NCBI GenBank assembly: GCA_026874595.1
Contig: CM049322.1
Location: 51,861,386 to 51,925,385, forward strand
Length of the DNA: 64,000 nt
Source: Sipunculus nudus
Taxonomy: Eukaryota; Annelida; Sipuncula; Golfingiida; Sipunculidae
Direction: 5' to 3'
Shown here: positions 41,537 to 53,639 of the stretch, piece by piece
Numbering within the stretch: the stretch's first letter is position 1
Layout of the letters: every line of letters starts with the position of its first letter
Program-made: the position numbers and the translations under genes
Notes under the pieces: generated by a model
What the model was told of the DNA's origin: nothing
The model's database searches: none
The model's input: the letters and a program-made list of their open reading frames with translations, nothing else

Positions 41537-43439
41537 TGCTTGCCGGAAGATTTCCGGCAAGCATGTTGGTCAGTTGCGTATGTCCATTTGTCTGTTTTTT
41601 TGTTTTTTTGTTTGTTTTTTTGTGTGTTTGTCTGCGCTCTCCTGGCCACAATTTTGCAGCAATCGACATGACCCTTACAGGGTTGATTGACAACCGAACA
41701 CCCTGGAACCCTATTGTTTTTGGTCAACATTGCTCCAAGGTCAAGGGTCAAGATCACGACAGGTGTGGTTAACGGTTTTTGCACTATAACTTCGCCATAA
41801 ATAGGCTTATCCACTTCTGCAATAGCTCATTTTTTTCGTCATCACCTGGCCTTTCTTTTGATATGTAGCTTACTCAAATTTGCCGTTACCATGGTTACAT
41901 TTTTTGGGCAAAAATCATGGAAATTGGAAATAACACGACCATTTTTTTGTAACTTTGTCAGTTTTTAAGCTAGGCAGATCAAGTTTTCGGCATTTTGTTC
42001 CACATGACCAGCTTGACACGACAGAACTGAAAGTCACGCCAAATCTCGCGCCATATCTCGTTAAACGAGAAAAAAACGAGACTTCGCGGAAATGCTTATA
42101 ACTCGGCGACTTTTACAGCTAGACAGGTCTGGTTTTCGGCATTTCGTTCCACCAAACAAGCTTGACACGACAGAGCTGCAAAACAGGCCAAATCTCGCAC
42201 CGTATCTCGTCAAACGAGAAAACACGGGATGTCACGGAAATGCTTATAACTGGGCCAGTTTTACAGCTAGACACGTCTGGTTTTCGGCATTTAGTTCCAC
42301 TAGACCAGCTTGACACGACAGATATGCAAGTCTGGCAAAATCTCGCACCGTATCTCGTCAAACGAGAAAACACGAAATTTCACGGAAATGCTTATAACAC
42401 GGCCAGTTTTACAGCTAGACACGTCTGGTTTCCGGCATTTCCTTCCACATGACCAGCTTGACACGATAGATGTGCAAGTCAGGCCAAATCTCGCACCCTA
42501 TCTCGTCAAACGAGAAAACACGAGATTTCACGGAAAATGCTTATAACTCGGCGAGTTTTACAGCTAGACAGGTCTAGTTTTCGGCATTTTATTTCACATG
42601 ACCTGCTGGACATGACAGAACTGAAAGTCAGGCCGAATGTCGCACCGTATCTCGTCAAACGAGAAAACATGAGATTTCACGGCATTGGTTATAACTCGGC
42701 GAGTGTTACAGATAGACACGTCTGGTTTTCGGCATTTTGTTCCACTAGACCAGCTTGACACGACAGACATGCATGTCAGGCAAAATCTCGCACCGTATCC
42801 CGTCAAACGAGAAAACACGACATTTCACGGAACTGCAGCTAGACAGGTCTAGTTTTCGGCATTTAGTTCCACATGACCCGCTTGACATGACAGAACTCCA
42901 AGTCAGGCACAATCTCGCACCGTATCTCGTCAAACGAGAAAACACGAGATTTCACCAAAATGCTTTTAACTCGGCGATTTTTACAGGTACGAAGGTATAG
43001 TTTTCGGCATTGTGTCACATATGAACTGCTTGATTAGATAAAGCTATAAGTCTGCCCAAATCTCGCACCATATCTTGTGCAACGTGAACAAACGAGATGT
43101 CGCTGAAATGCTTATAACTCGGCGCCTTTTACAACAAAGTAGTTCTAGTTTTCGGCATTTTGTCACATATGACCAGCTTGACATGACAAACCTGAAAACG
43201 TCTCACTGCTTCTTGTCAAACGAGATTAACGGGATTTCATGAAAAAATTTTGAACTTGGTCCCTTTTACACTAGAAAGATATGCAGCTGTTAAAGGTCAG
43301 CATGCATAAATAAACATATTATCCGTTTCTGCTGCCCCCACAATGTTGCTCATTCATATGACTGTTTCTACATGCACTCTCTGTCTATCTGTCTGTATCA
43401 TTTCCATTTCCGGCAAGCGCGTGACCTCTGGTCATCTTG
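41537..43439 (+). mobile_element. Family C Helentron-like element with 148-bp satellite core
   Basis: The head is a perfect 11-bp-stem hairpin GCTTGCCGGAA-GAT-TTCCGGCAAGC (41538-41562), then GTCCATTTGTCTG and a TTTTTTTG tract. The tail repeats TTTCCGGCAAGC (43408-43419), then GCGTGACCTCTGGTCATCTTG. It is inserted in a T run of family B. About eight 148-bp units fill 42085-43260. No protein function is evident. Confidence 0.7.
42085..43260 (+). repeat. 148-bp tandem satellite, about eight units
   Basis: Anchor GCTTATAACTCGGCG (or close) recurs near 42092, 42242, 42390, 42539, 42687, 42962 and 43110, with a truncated unit at 42826. Each unit has TTTTCGGCATTT, GACCAGCTTGACACGACAGA and CTCGTCAAACGAGAAAACAC, the last containing a TCTCGT/ACGAGA inverted pair. 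Open frames on both strands are by-products. Confidence 0.85.
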
Positions 43440-43702
43440 TTTCCTGATCGGTCAAACGGTTCCCGAGATATGAGGGTTTATGAGTGGAAACAGACCCACT
43501 ATAGACACTGGATAGAGAGAAAAGGTCAGAGGTCAATGCAAATTGGTTAGGCACCAGTTCACATGTGACCCGATAATAGGTGTAAGTTTGGGAAAAATCA
43601 GTCCATTAGTCTCCGAGAAGCTCTCTGGAAACGAACGCCGCCGCCGCGGAGGAACTCGGTCAAAAACATAGTATCCTCAAAACTTCGTTTTGGCGGATAC
43701 AA

Positions 43703-45445
43703 AAATACAGGTGGCTCCACCAGTCTGCAGAAACTAATAAAAACACTTAATGGTCAATATCGTGCAAAAAATCATGGTGATCTCTGCATTAGTTGTTCAG
43801 ATACTTCAGTTTTTGTATCAAATTGTCCATTATTCTGAGGGATACTTCGGAGTCCTATAGCTTGAAGGATATGGGTAACAGAGACCTAATTTCAAGTTTC
43901 CACAGGCACCTTTCATGGGCCTCCTTGCATGACAAGAATGAAGATTCTAGGTCCAGTTGTTGCGATTTGTACCCTGTTGACAGATAACCAAATCTTTAAA
44001 GGTCTCCAAAAAAAGAAAAAAAATTCGTAAAAATTTGAAAAAAAATAGAGGTGGCACACCCAGTCTGCAGAAACTGATGGAACAGCTCATGATCAATATG
44101 TATGCCGAAAATCATGACCATCAGTGTTGTAGTTATTGAAATACTGCAGTTTTTGTATCAAATTTTCCATTATTCTTGGGGGGGGGGGGGGTATTTTGGA
44201 CCCATACAGCTTAAAGAATATGGGTAACAGAGACCTAATTTCAAGTTTCCATGGAGACTTTTCATGGGTCTCCCTGTGTGTCAAGAATGAAGATTCTTGG
44301 TCCAGTTTTTATGATTTGTGCCCTGTTAACAGATGTTCATATCTTTAAAGGTCTCAAAAATACAGAAAAATTTCGTAAAAAAAAAAACCGAACAAATACA
44401 GGTGGTGCCACCAGTCTGCAGAAACTTATGAAACACTCCATGATCAATAACCATGCAAACAATTATGGTTATCTCTGCATTAGTTGTTCAGATACTTTAG
44501 CTTTTGTATCACATTTTCCATTATTCTGAGCTGTACTTTGGAGTGCCATAGCTCAAAGGATATGGGTAACAGAGACCAAATTTCAGGTTTCCATGGAGAC
44601 TTATCATGGGTCTCCCTGTGTGTCAAGAACGAAGATTCTAGGTCTAGTCGTTACGATTTGTACCCTGTTGACAGATAACTACATCCTTAAAGGTCTCAAA
44701 AATGGAGAAAACAATTCGTGAACATTGAAAAATACAGGTGGCGCCACCAGTCTGCACAAACTGATGAAACATCTCATGATCAATATGTATGTCGAAAATC
44801 ATGACCATCAGTGATGTAGTTAATGATATATTGAAGTTTTTGTATGAAATTTTTAAATATTCTGGGGGGTAATTTTGGGCCCCATAGCTCGAAGGATATG
44901 GGTAACAGAGACCTAATTTCTGGTTTCCATGGAGACTTTTCATAGGTCTCTCAGTGTGTCGAAAATGAAGATTCTAGGTCCAGTCGTTACGATTTGTGCC
45001 ACGCTAACAGATGACAGCATCCTCAAAGGTCTCAAAAATAGAGGAAAAAATCGTAAAAAATCAAACAGTACAGGTGGCGCCACCAGTCTGCAGGAACTGA
45101 TCGAACATCTCATGATCAATATGTATGCCAAAAATGAAGACCATCAGTGATGTAGTTATTGAGATATTGTAGTTTTTGTATGAAATTTTTTACTATTCTG
45201 GGGGGTACTTTGGGGCCCCATAGCTCAAAGGATATGGGTAACAGAGACCTAATGTCTGGTTTCCAAGGAGATTTTTTATGGACCTCTCAGAATCCCAAGT
45301 TACAAGGTTCTAGGTCCAGCGGTTACGATTTGTGCCTGGTTAACGGACGGACAGACGGACAGACGGACACACGGACAGACGGACAGACGGACGACGGACA
45401 AAGAGTGATCGCTATAGCTCAGATGACTTTCAGTCAGCTGAGCTA
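43703..45445 (-). repeat. Inverted family A copy with five 340-bp units, tail missing
   Basis: The head (reverse complement of TAGCTCAGCTGAC) ends at 45445, followed inward by a GGACAGACGGACAGACGG tract. Units contain CAGTCTGCAGAAACTGATG, and the palindrome is intact at 44737 and 45073 and decayed at 44051, 44402 and 43709. The copy stops at the head of family B (43697). Confidence 0.75.
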
Positions 45446-45825
45446 AAAACCGATGGCCATCTTGTCGAACCCTCCGCATGATATTAACATGTGGAGACAT
45501 ACATCAAGGACAGTTTGAGCAACGTGTGTCTTTCTCGGCCGGGTGCTATCGGTGATTGGCACTGACAGCTGGCCGGCTGATGAGCAACATCGTCAGATAT
45601 TGGAGAAAATATTAACGTATGATAATTTTTAAGGTCACATTTGATTTTTGTTAGCTAAAGTGCGCATGTCTGACAAAGATTAAACTGAATTATGGCCTAG
45701 AATTCAAGCATGATGACATTTTTCATGATTTCGGGCGATGCTTCTTGACAGGTATTTAAGTTTAATGGCTGACAGCTACGCCATCTTGTTGTCCCTTTTT
45801 ATACTCCGGTTGGGTTCACAAGCTC
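45446..45825. other. Gene-free stretch
   Basis: Contains AAAGTGCGCATGTCTGACAA, weakly like the promoter-like blocks at 27731/35370; nothing else recognised. Confidence 0.3.
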
Positions 45826-46137
45826 TTGATTCCTTTTAAACGCGGTTTCGGTTGCAGCAGTTAAAAAAAAATAAACGGATGGGGTCGGACGAGGAATCCC
45901 GCTGAATTGTATACGTCAAGTAGGGATTTCCCGAGGATTATAACGTTTTCAATCAGTATGTGTCACGAGGAGAAACGTTTTCCGCCTGAAAACATCGATT
46001 TAAATCTTTGGGAAAAATTGAAATTCTAACTATTTCCGTGCCGTTCACTGGTGAGTGGTCTGCCTAATACATGTAGCTCTTTCGATTCAAGCAGCTGGTT
46101 TCTTTGTCATTGAGGCCTACTGCCTCTTTCATTAAGC

Positions 46138-46183
<46 letters not shown>

Positions 46184-46292
46184 TAGATACCTAAATATTT
46201 TATCATATATACAAACATACATTTTTTCCGCGACCGCATAAAAGGAATCGGTTTTGCAGCAACCGCGGCCGCAACCGCGTAAAAGGAATTGT
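45826..46292. mobile_element. MITE-like inverted repeat (ATTCCTTTT..GCGGTT)
   Basis: GATTCCTTTTAAACGCGGTT at the left faces AACCGCGTAAAAGGAATT at the right, with a second CGACCGCATAAAAGGAATC just inside. Interior holds a (TG)n. Confidence 0.45.
46141..46182. repeat. (TG)n microsatellite
   Basis: 21 TG units. Confidence 0.95.
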
Positions 46293-48180
46293 AACTTTAT
46301 GCTGCTAGCCCTAATCTCCACCAGAGGTCACTACTGCTTCGCTAATATCCATAATTATTGGCGGAGATTGTCCTAGCCCAAGGGATTATCTCTGTTTACC
46401 AGACGCCTGGGATCAGAATAGGCCCATGTACAATTAGTCTAGATAATCTGTGGATCGACCCAGAACAAATTGCAGTAGTTTCTAAATCCATATTTTCTTA
46501 ATCTGGAGAGATGTAAGAAAACACATAAAAAGTTTACCATGTTACACTGAGTGAAACATACTGTAATGTATTTTTTTTATATCAAAATATTAATTGAATT
46601 AAAATATAGAAATGTAGGCATATTGCCAGTTTTGTAGTTTTTTCGGTTAAAACTAGCATAAAATTTACTAAATATATATTATTTTATTGTTTGGAATCAA
46701 ATTTATTTCTTGAGCTGTACCTCCTAGGTTTTTAATTTAATGAGAATTTATATTTTAATTGGCCTAATTCAAACATGTTACTTTATATTATTGTTTGTGT
46801 GGGATGATTAACCTGGCTGATTTAAATGGATTAACTAGAGATTTGTCCAGCAAATTGTGTTTTTGAATTGTGTACTTAACATTACTGCATGTTAGAGCTT
46901 TAAACTTAAATATTTAAATTAAAAAAGTAATGTTGCATACATTTAAAATTGCGGACACTTTGTAAAGATTCACACATCATAGTTTGTAAATTCATTTTAT
47001 TCAAATGAATCTGCAACTTATACACTGAATATGCTTTTCAAAATTCTTTATATATAAAACCAATTTTATTGTCGTGGTACCTACACAAATCAGGTGCAAT
47101 ATTTAAACTATGCACATGCATATTCAACTTATTTAAATGTAACATTTTGAACATAGAGAGCAATCACAGCAGTCAGTGTAAATGGTCTCAGCATACAAAC
47201 ATTAAAAAAAATCAGATGGTTGACGTTAACATATGGTTTCAGTGACCGAAATTATGCATATCCTGTGTGTACAACCTTCAACATATTACACTATCAGTAG
47301 TTAAAATACCTTAAATATTCACAGTCATATATATAATTAAATACAAAACCCGGCACAGAAACGGAGCGTAATAGATGATGTTAATGGTATTAGCATACCA
47401 AAATTATTTTGATATGACACATTGCAACTTTTGGAAATAACCACAATTCCAAAAGTGTTCAAATATTTGAAATCCCTTAATCCCCATAATTTTAAAATTT
47501 TAAGGTTAAGAACTGGAAATAAACCTGTAGTTTAACAGTTGTAAATGACTTTGTTCAAGGAATTAAATTAAGTCAATATCCTGGTGGGTTTGGCACAACA
47601 TGCAGAGTAATGACTATTTGAAAAAAAGTATTGAAACAATCGAAATAAATATCACATTTTAAATTTAAAAAATTCTAAATAGGTCCATAGTTTGTGGGAC
47701 AAAATACCAGATAAGGTAACAGCGATCTGAATTTAATACAAAATGCAAAGAAGTATAAAGACACTTGTCTGTTCAAAGTGCCTTTACTTCTTTTTAACTT
47801 AAATTTGAAAAAATTAGAACCTTGAAATATAGGCCTACACATACTTTAAGATATCAAGAAATATAAATTAAAAAATGGATTCACTGCACCACATTTTAAA
47901 TATACCGTCAGTTTGCATTTATCTGTAAATTCGGCCTCTAGTACCAAAGAATGAGGGTCTTTATATGTTTATTTTTTTTTTCGAATTTCACATTGCAAAT
48001 TTTGCGGGTTGCACATGTTATTCTATTAAGGTGAACGCTTCAAATGACAACAGAGTAAACTTTCTTCACTTCATTTTCCCTTGTTGAACCTTCCTTGGCC
48101 AGAATATACTGATCAATGATATGTATGAGGAACCTGAGGAAATATGACTATTCAAGTTATTCCAAAGAGGACCTTTTATT
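46293..48180. other. Gene-free AT-rich stretch
   Basis: No exon, RNA gene or clear repeat boundary recognised. Confidence 0.4.
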
Positions 48181-48184
48181 AGGT

Positions 48185-48330
48185 TTTCTTTTAGTATTCT
48201 TGCGTACACTTGACCCTTCCCTCTCCAAACCCCTGGATCCGCCCCTGAGATGGGTTATTTAGAAGTCTTTAATGGGGTTGCTGTGTCTAAAAAGGGAGGG
48301 GTCTGGACCCCATGGATCCGCTACTGGAAT
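48185..48330. repeat. Fragments with GGATCCGCCCCTGA-type ends
   Basis: CCCTGGATCCGCCCCTGA (48231) and CCCCATGGATCCGCTACTGG (48308) match the ends of the element at 2627-3392. Confidence 0.4.
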
Positions 48331-49233
48331 CCCCACAACAAGGACAACATTCCATGTGGAGGGCTGAATCACACTCCAGCAGTGTCATGTGACACGAAAA
48401 CGGTAACTTATAGGCAAATGACCACATGAACACAGAGATAAATGCAGGTTTGTTTGTGACCCTTTCAACTTTCATGAACACTGTGCACGTGTTAAACATT
48501 TTGCACAGCCGTACCATTTTTATTATGGAGGGAGTGGAATGATGGTGACTTTATATCATAAACAACTGAGACAATTAATGCTTAATAAATTTCATGCAGT
48601 GACAGTTTATCAAATATATATTGTTGCATTACTTTAGAAATGCATTTTTTTTTCAGAACAGTTGGGAAAGATATAATTGATCAAAACCTGTAACACCCAT
48701 CCACAATAGACTCGTCCACCGCTTTGCCAAAACACTGTGGGCCCCGCTTTCAGTGACCTGTCGTCTGCTGTAACCTGCGACGCTGATTACCAATACCAAA
48801 TCAAGTGTCAACTCATATCAGTCTAAAAAAATATCAGGTAGGTGAGCCCTGTTAAAAATATTAATATATAATATATAATAATATATGGTCTAGAACAATA
48901 TGAAAGAATGTTAACAGTGAAAGAGTCCTTCCAAGGTCCTGTGTCCTCACATTTTCCGTGATATAATATTTTTTTTATACGTGTGATTGTGAGAAATTAC
49001 CGGCAACATTTCTCGCCCAGGGATTATATTTACAGGACCCATTCCGCTGACAGCCTGAGTATAAAATAATTTCATATCTTAGAAATGAATTTCTTTTAGA
49101 CAATCCAGAGTATGAAATGTTTTTACGACGTTTGCGATAAGGGGTCGAAGCGCAGCTGTTCCCAGCAAAAAAAAAAAAAAACTGGAGCCATTCCACATTT
49201 CCAGCTCGTGAGTTCTGACAATAGTACCTTGGA

Positions 49234-49509
49234 CCACAGCGCTTGAATCGCTATTTGTGTTGATATTGGCTTAAATCGTGTTCAATTTACCCTAACAACG
49301 ATCCCCTACCGTTCAATGAGCTGTAAACCATGTTATATCGCTTACCGGTACTTGTTTATATAATAGATAAATGTATCTATTATATAAACAAGTACCGGCA
49401 AGCGATATAACATGGCTTACAGCTCATAAAACGGTAGGGGATCGTTGTTAAGGTAAACTGAACACGATTTAAGCCAATATCAACACAAATAGCGATTCAA
49501 GCGCCTGTG
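49234..49509. mobile_element. Near-perfect 130-bp-arm hairpin element
   Basis: CGCTTGAATCGCTATTTGTG at the left pairs with CACAAATAGCGATTCAAGCG at the right. The arms stay matched, with only a few mismatches, to a loop of a few bases at about 49371 (TAATAGATA/TATCTATTA). No coding. A young MITE or a long hairpin RNA source are the options. Confidence 0.7.
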
Positions 49510-49519
49510 CTTGGACTTT

Positions 49520-50640
49520 GAGACGTCACTTGATACCAGACATGGAAAGACTTTGTTTATTTCTTTGTTGCAACGCCCCACTTAAATGGTCTACTAGAAT
49601 TCATTTTTAAATTTTTAATTTATTTAATTAAGAACATGTTAAGAACATGAAAATATATTCATATTCAAGATTTCCTGGGGTTTTCGTATCAAAGCCAGTA
49701 AAACGCCCCCTTTTCTTAATTTTGGATGCTGGAAACATAAGAACCATTTATAAATTTTAATTTTTGTTAAAATTATTTAAATTTTAATTAACTTTTCTTA
49801 AAATTTTAAAGATAGATGCATCTGCTTTTTCTGAAACATTACTGCACATGCAGCATGATAAAAGCAGATTGAGATATCTTTGTTGCAATGTACCTCTTTA
49901 ATAGTATACTAGAATTCATTTTTAAATTTAAATTTAAATTAAATATGAAAAATATTAAAAAGATATCGAGGATGTTTCATACTAAAGACAGCAAAAAACC
50001 CACATTTCTTAATCTTGGTCAGCTGGGAACATTAGAACTTCTAATTTAGAAGCATTTATAAATTTTGATTTGTATGACTAATTATTTAAAATTAAAATGT
50101 TAATTGGAATTAATTAATATGGCTATATTTAAATATATTTTTTCCTGCTAAACCCTGCAGGCATTCTTATAAATATGAATTTAACCAGTTAAATTCACTA
50201 AAGCCATTCACCAAATGTTATCTCGAATAATAGAATTTTAAAAGTTAATGTTAATTTAAAATATTAGCTTTCAAATAATCCCCAAAAGATGTTTGCTTCA
50301 TGTATATTTAGAGAGTTGAAATTAACATTTTTACTTAAATTACTTTGACTGGTGAGCATCGTTTCTCTGGTTTAACCAATGCATTTTAAATTTTTAAATT
50401 TAAAGTGGGGGCATGCTTATTATTGCAGACATTATGTGTAACAAATAAGATATATTGAATCCCCCCCCTTTATTCTATCAGTATTATTTCATTTCTTTTG
50501 CTTGATCTTTATAAATTATAGATATACCATTATAAAAAACAGATACAGGATCGTTAACAAGGGGAGGCTTAAGACCCTGCATGGTAAACCATTTTGAGGT
50601 TTAAACTTTACTTATTTTACATGGATTGTACAACTAGTTA
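49520..50640. other. Gene-free AT-rich stretch
   Basis: Two related passages (49565-49800 and 49880-50100), each with 'ctagaattcatttttaaattt' and 'ttcttaat.ttgg..gctgg.aac', indicate an old 320-bp tandem duplication. Confidence 0.45.
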
Positions 50641-50649
50641 TTATAACTA

Positions 50650-50842
50650 ATACGAGGCACTCTCAATGGCTCGGATGTTGGCGCTCGGTAGTCGGTAAGG
50701 GTGGAGGAAACTGGAAGACCCGGAGAAAACCACCAACCTTGGACGGACAACTACAACTCACTCTCATAGCCACACCGGGGATCGAACCCGGGTCGCCAGC
50801 GGAGAAAGCCAAGCGTTTTACCGCTCAGCTGTCCAGGCCCCT
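50650..50842 (-). repeat. tRNA-derived SINE
   Basis: On the minus strand the head GGACAGCTGAGCGGTAAAAC (A box) and CCCGGGTTCGATCCCCGG (B box GGTTCGATCC) form a tRNA-like promoter. The body carries GGTGGTTTTCTCCGGGTCTT, a conserved central domain found in metazoan SINEs. The tail is toward 50650. Confidence 0.8.
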
Positions 50843-51267
50843 CATTTTGAGGTTGAATTCTTTTAAAATATTAAGATTCTGCATATTTTTCAAAGAGTCA
50901 TAATACCCATTAATATACATGTGGAAAACATTGGAAACATTTCAGTTTGCTCAATTGGTCCACAATGTTTGTATTCCTAATTTGAGCTGTACTCACAGTT
51001 TTTAAATGCGTATCCCTAGTCTGTATGCGTAGTCCGCAAAAATCACTTTGTAAACTTTTTAACTGGGCCGTTTCCATTCTCCAGCATTCGTAGTCTGTAT
51101 GCGTGGTCCATATCCACACGCTGCTGGGAGCAATTTTTTAGCACTACTCATACCAATCACCTTTTAAATTTCGGGTTTCGGCATGGAGTGATCCTTTCAA
51201 GCCGTATTCTATAAACAATCCCTGTGACCTTTATAAACTTAAGGTAATGCCTTGGATCTCTTATAAA

Positions 51268-51544
51268 GGTTTAGGGACATATCGGCCGCCGTCGACATCG
51301 GCCGCCGGCCTCAAATGGACCATGTCGGCCGCCAGCGACCAGCGGGAGGCAATATCGGCTGCCAGCTGCAATAGCCCACAAGCCCGTATTAACTCTGCCA
51401 AGTCAACCATATCGGCCGCGGAAAGAACTATGCCACCATATCGGCCGCTGCCTCTTCATCATACGTTTCTTTGGATAGGCCTAATCTATAGTCTTTCTCT
51501 CCTTCTCTCTCTCTCTCTCTCTTATATTGTAATATATATATATA

Positions 51545-51614
<70 letters not shown>

Positions 51615-52906
51615 TACCTACAAAAATACTAAAGCAAACTAATAAAAATGTAAATAAATTAATAAACCAAATCACTGACTCATCTTCCAAATAAGTTATT
51701 TTGAAATATTTGTTTCAATATTTCACAGGGATTTCGGATATTTGCAACATTCTCTCTCTCTATTGAGGCGACTAATGGAAAAATTGTTCAAATTGTGATA
51801 AAAGTACCAAATTTAGTACAGTTGTAGCATTGTACACTGGCTTTCATTTAAGAAATAGTTCCATGAAATATTCATGGTATTTCAGGGGTGGATCCTGCAA
51901 TTACTTTTGGGGTACCGATGAATAATTAAATAATTGATAAATAATGTCTAATCTAAAACTGTTCGATCAAGGCCTTTATTTTGCAGCACATGGAATACAG
52001 AAGTCTGCTGATGCTGAAACTTTACTTTCAAGTGAAGTTAATTCAGTTTAACAAGCGACTAGATTAATGGAGCAGGATGTATTTATTTATCAAGTATTGT
52101 GCAGAACTAACGCGATTTAGCACGCCTTTTTAATTTTGTTAACATATACATATCGCAATCTTGTTTCATGTCAGAATTCCAATATGGCCACCACAGCCCA
52201 ATCGCTGATTTTCTTTCGCACGTGATAACTCAACAAAAACAACATACTTGAGCTTTCCCAAATTCACAGGGATGATTGGTATATACGAGGGCTTCAGACC
52301 TATTGAATTACAGACTTGTCGGATTTCCAATACGGCCACCAGATCATAATGAGTGATTTGCTTTCGCATCGGATATCTCATCAAGAACATGCTAAGCTTG
52401 ATCTTTATCATTTTCTCAGGGATCATTGGTGCCTATGCGGACTCAGTCTCTTTCCAATAACAGACATGTCAGAATTCCAATATGGCTCCCAGAGCACAAT
52501 TGGGGATTTTCTTTTAAGCGCGTTTGCAAAATGCTCGTAGTCACACTGAATAAAAAAAGCTTTCAATTCATATAAAATATTGAATGAAAATTGATATGTA
52601 CAGAGAGAGAGAGAGAGAGGGGGGGGGGGAGAGAAAGAGAGAGAGGGAGCTAGACTATAAATTATGCAACGTAAAGCCCTCAAATTCCTACAGGTTTATG
52701 CACTTAGCAGCCTAATGAAGAGGCGGCGGCCGATATGGTGGCCTAGTTCTTTTCGCGGCCGATATGGTTGACTTGATAGAATTTAAACGGGCTTGTGGGC
52801 CATTGCAGCTGGCGGCCGATATTGCCTCCCGCTGGGCGCAGGCGGCCGACATGGTCCATTTGAGGCCGGCGGCCGATGTCGACGGCGGCCGATATGTCCC
52901 TATACC
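51268..52906. mobile_element. 1639-bp element, GC-rich GGCCGATAT arms, perfect 8-bp target duplication
   Basis: Ends GGTTTAGGGACATATCGGCC and GGCCGATATGTCCCTATACC. Inverted arms of about 195 bp (51268-51465, 52717-52906) are studded with ATATCGGCCGCC words at short intervals. CTTATAAA flanks both sides (51260-51267, 52907-52914). The interior is AT-rich, with (CT)n, a long (TA)n, and three copies of a 145-bp unit with TCAGAATTCCAATATGGC (52166-52530). No transposase. An 8-bp duplication suggests hAT or another 8-bp group. Confidence 0.8.
51549..51610. repeat. (TA)n microsatellite
   Basis: 31 TA units inside the 51268 element. Confidence 0.95.
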
Positions 52907-53253
52907 CTTATAAAAATAGGCCAGAAAACGTTGATATCACCGCACACAGATTGCTCGTTTTGTTTATATCATCGTGCTTATAATATGTTGGGGGCCGCCT
53001 AAATAAATCAAATTCAACAAGGACATCTGGCAGCAAGTCAGAGAAACCAGTACTTTGCAAATTGCGCTCAAGTTGCGTTTCTACCACCGCATATATGTAA
53101 CCTAACACCTTAGGTAACATGTTTTTCCCTTTTGTCAACATTACTGTGTTTACAAACATGTTGTTGATAAACAAGTTCATACCTCCTACACAGAAGAATT
53201 ATAAGAGCATTAGAATTTTTCACAACCAAAATTACCCTTAAATCATTAATATG

Positions 53254-53288
<35 letters not shown>

Positions 53289-53639
53289 TTATAAATATAT
53301 ATATATATACACACAGGAAGCCAGAAAGCCCATAAATTCTTTTTCAAAAGGTAGGTAAATGAACACCTTTAACTGATATAAATCACATTCATTGTCCTTT
53401 TTTATCAAACACAAAATATGCTCCAGGGATGTGCTCAGAATAATTTGAGTGCCGGGCGGGCGGGCCGTGCACGTGAAATGGGGAGGGGGGGGGCACGGGA
53501 TATTTAAATTTTCATTTCTATAGACGTGATTCGTGATATTTCAGCAGCATGAATAAATCATTAGTAATACATTTGATCTAGAGAACTATGAGACGGGACT
53601 AATCTTTCCTTAACTCAGTAAAATTATTGGGTCACATGT

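Larger units (their letters stand above)
41053..43697 (-). repeat. Family B hairpin-headed repeat, interrupted by family C
   Basis: In minus orientation the head TGTATCCGCCAAAACGAAGT...ACTTTGAGGATAC-like hairpin is at 43655-43697, then CCGCGGCGGCGGCGTTCG. GGTGGCGCCACC modules are at 41193, 41322 and 41471. Text between 43441 and 43560 continues the B body (CCTGATCGGTCAAACGGTTC). The far end of B is not recognised. Confidence 0.6.
51130..53372. mobile_element. Older TTAA-type MITE, split by the element at 51268
   Basis: The flanks 51150-51267 and 52907-53372 are together collinear with the uninterrupted MITE at 59197-59660 (ACCAATCACC, ACCTTTATAAA, GGCCAGAAAAC, CAACAAGG.CATCTGG, AGGTAACATGTTTTTCC, end ACACCTTTAA). 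Confidence 0.6.

Noticed and set aside
41417-43000. Many overlapping ORFs of 60-96 codons on both strands
   Set aside because: They follow the 148-bp satellite and T-rich tract, shift frame from unit to unit (148 is not a multiple of 3), and show no domain.
46064-46321. ORF with a HTHTHT run
   Set aside because: Translation of the (TG)n microsatellite.
50650-50842. A functional tRNA gene on the minus strand
   Set aside because: A and B boxes are present but the body continues into a SINE central domain and no intact cloverleaf with acceptor pairing is seen.
51247-51690. ORFs with IYIYIYIY runs here and at 16584, 23711, 24423, 28281, 62814
   Set aside because: Translations of (TA)n microsatellites.
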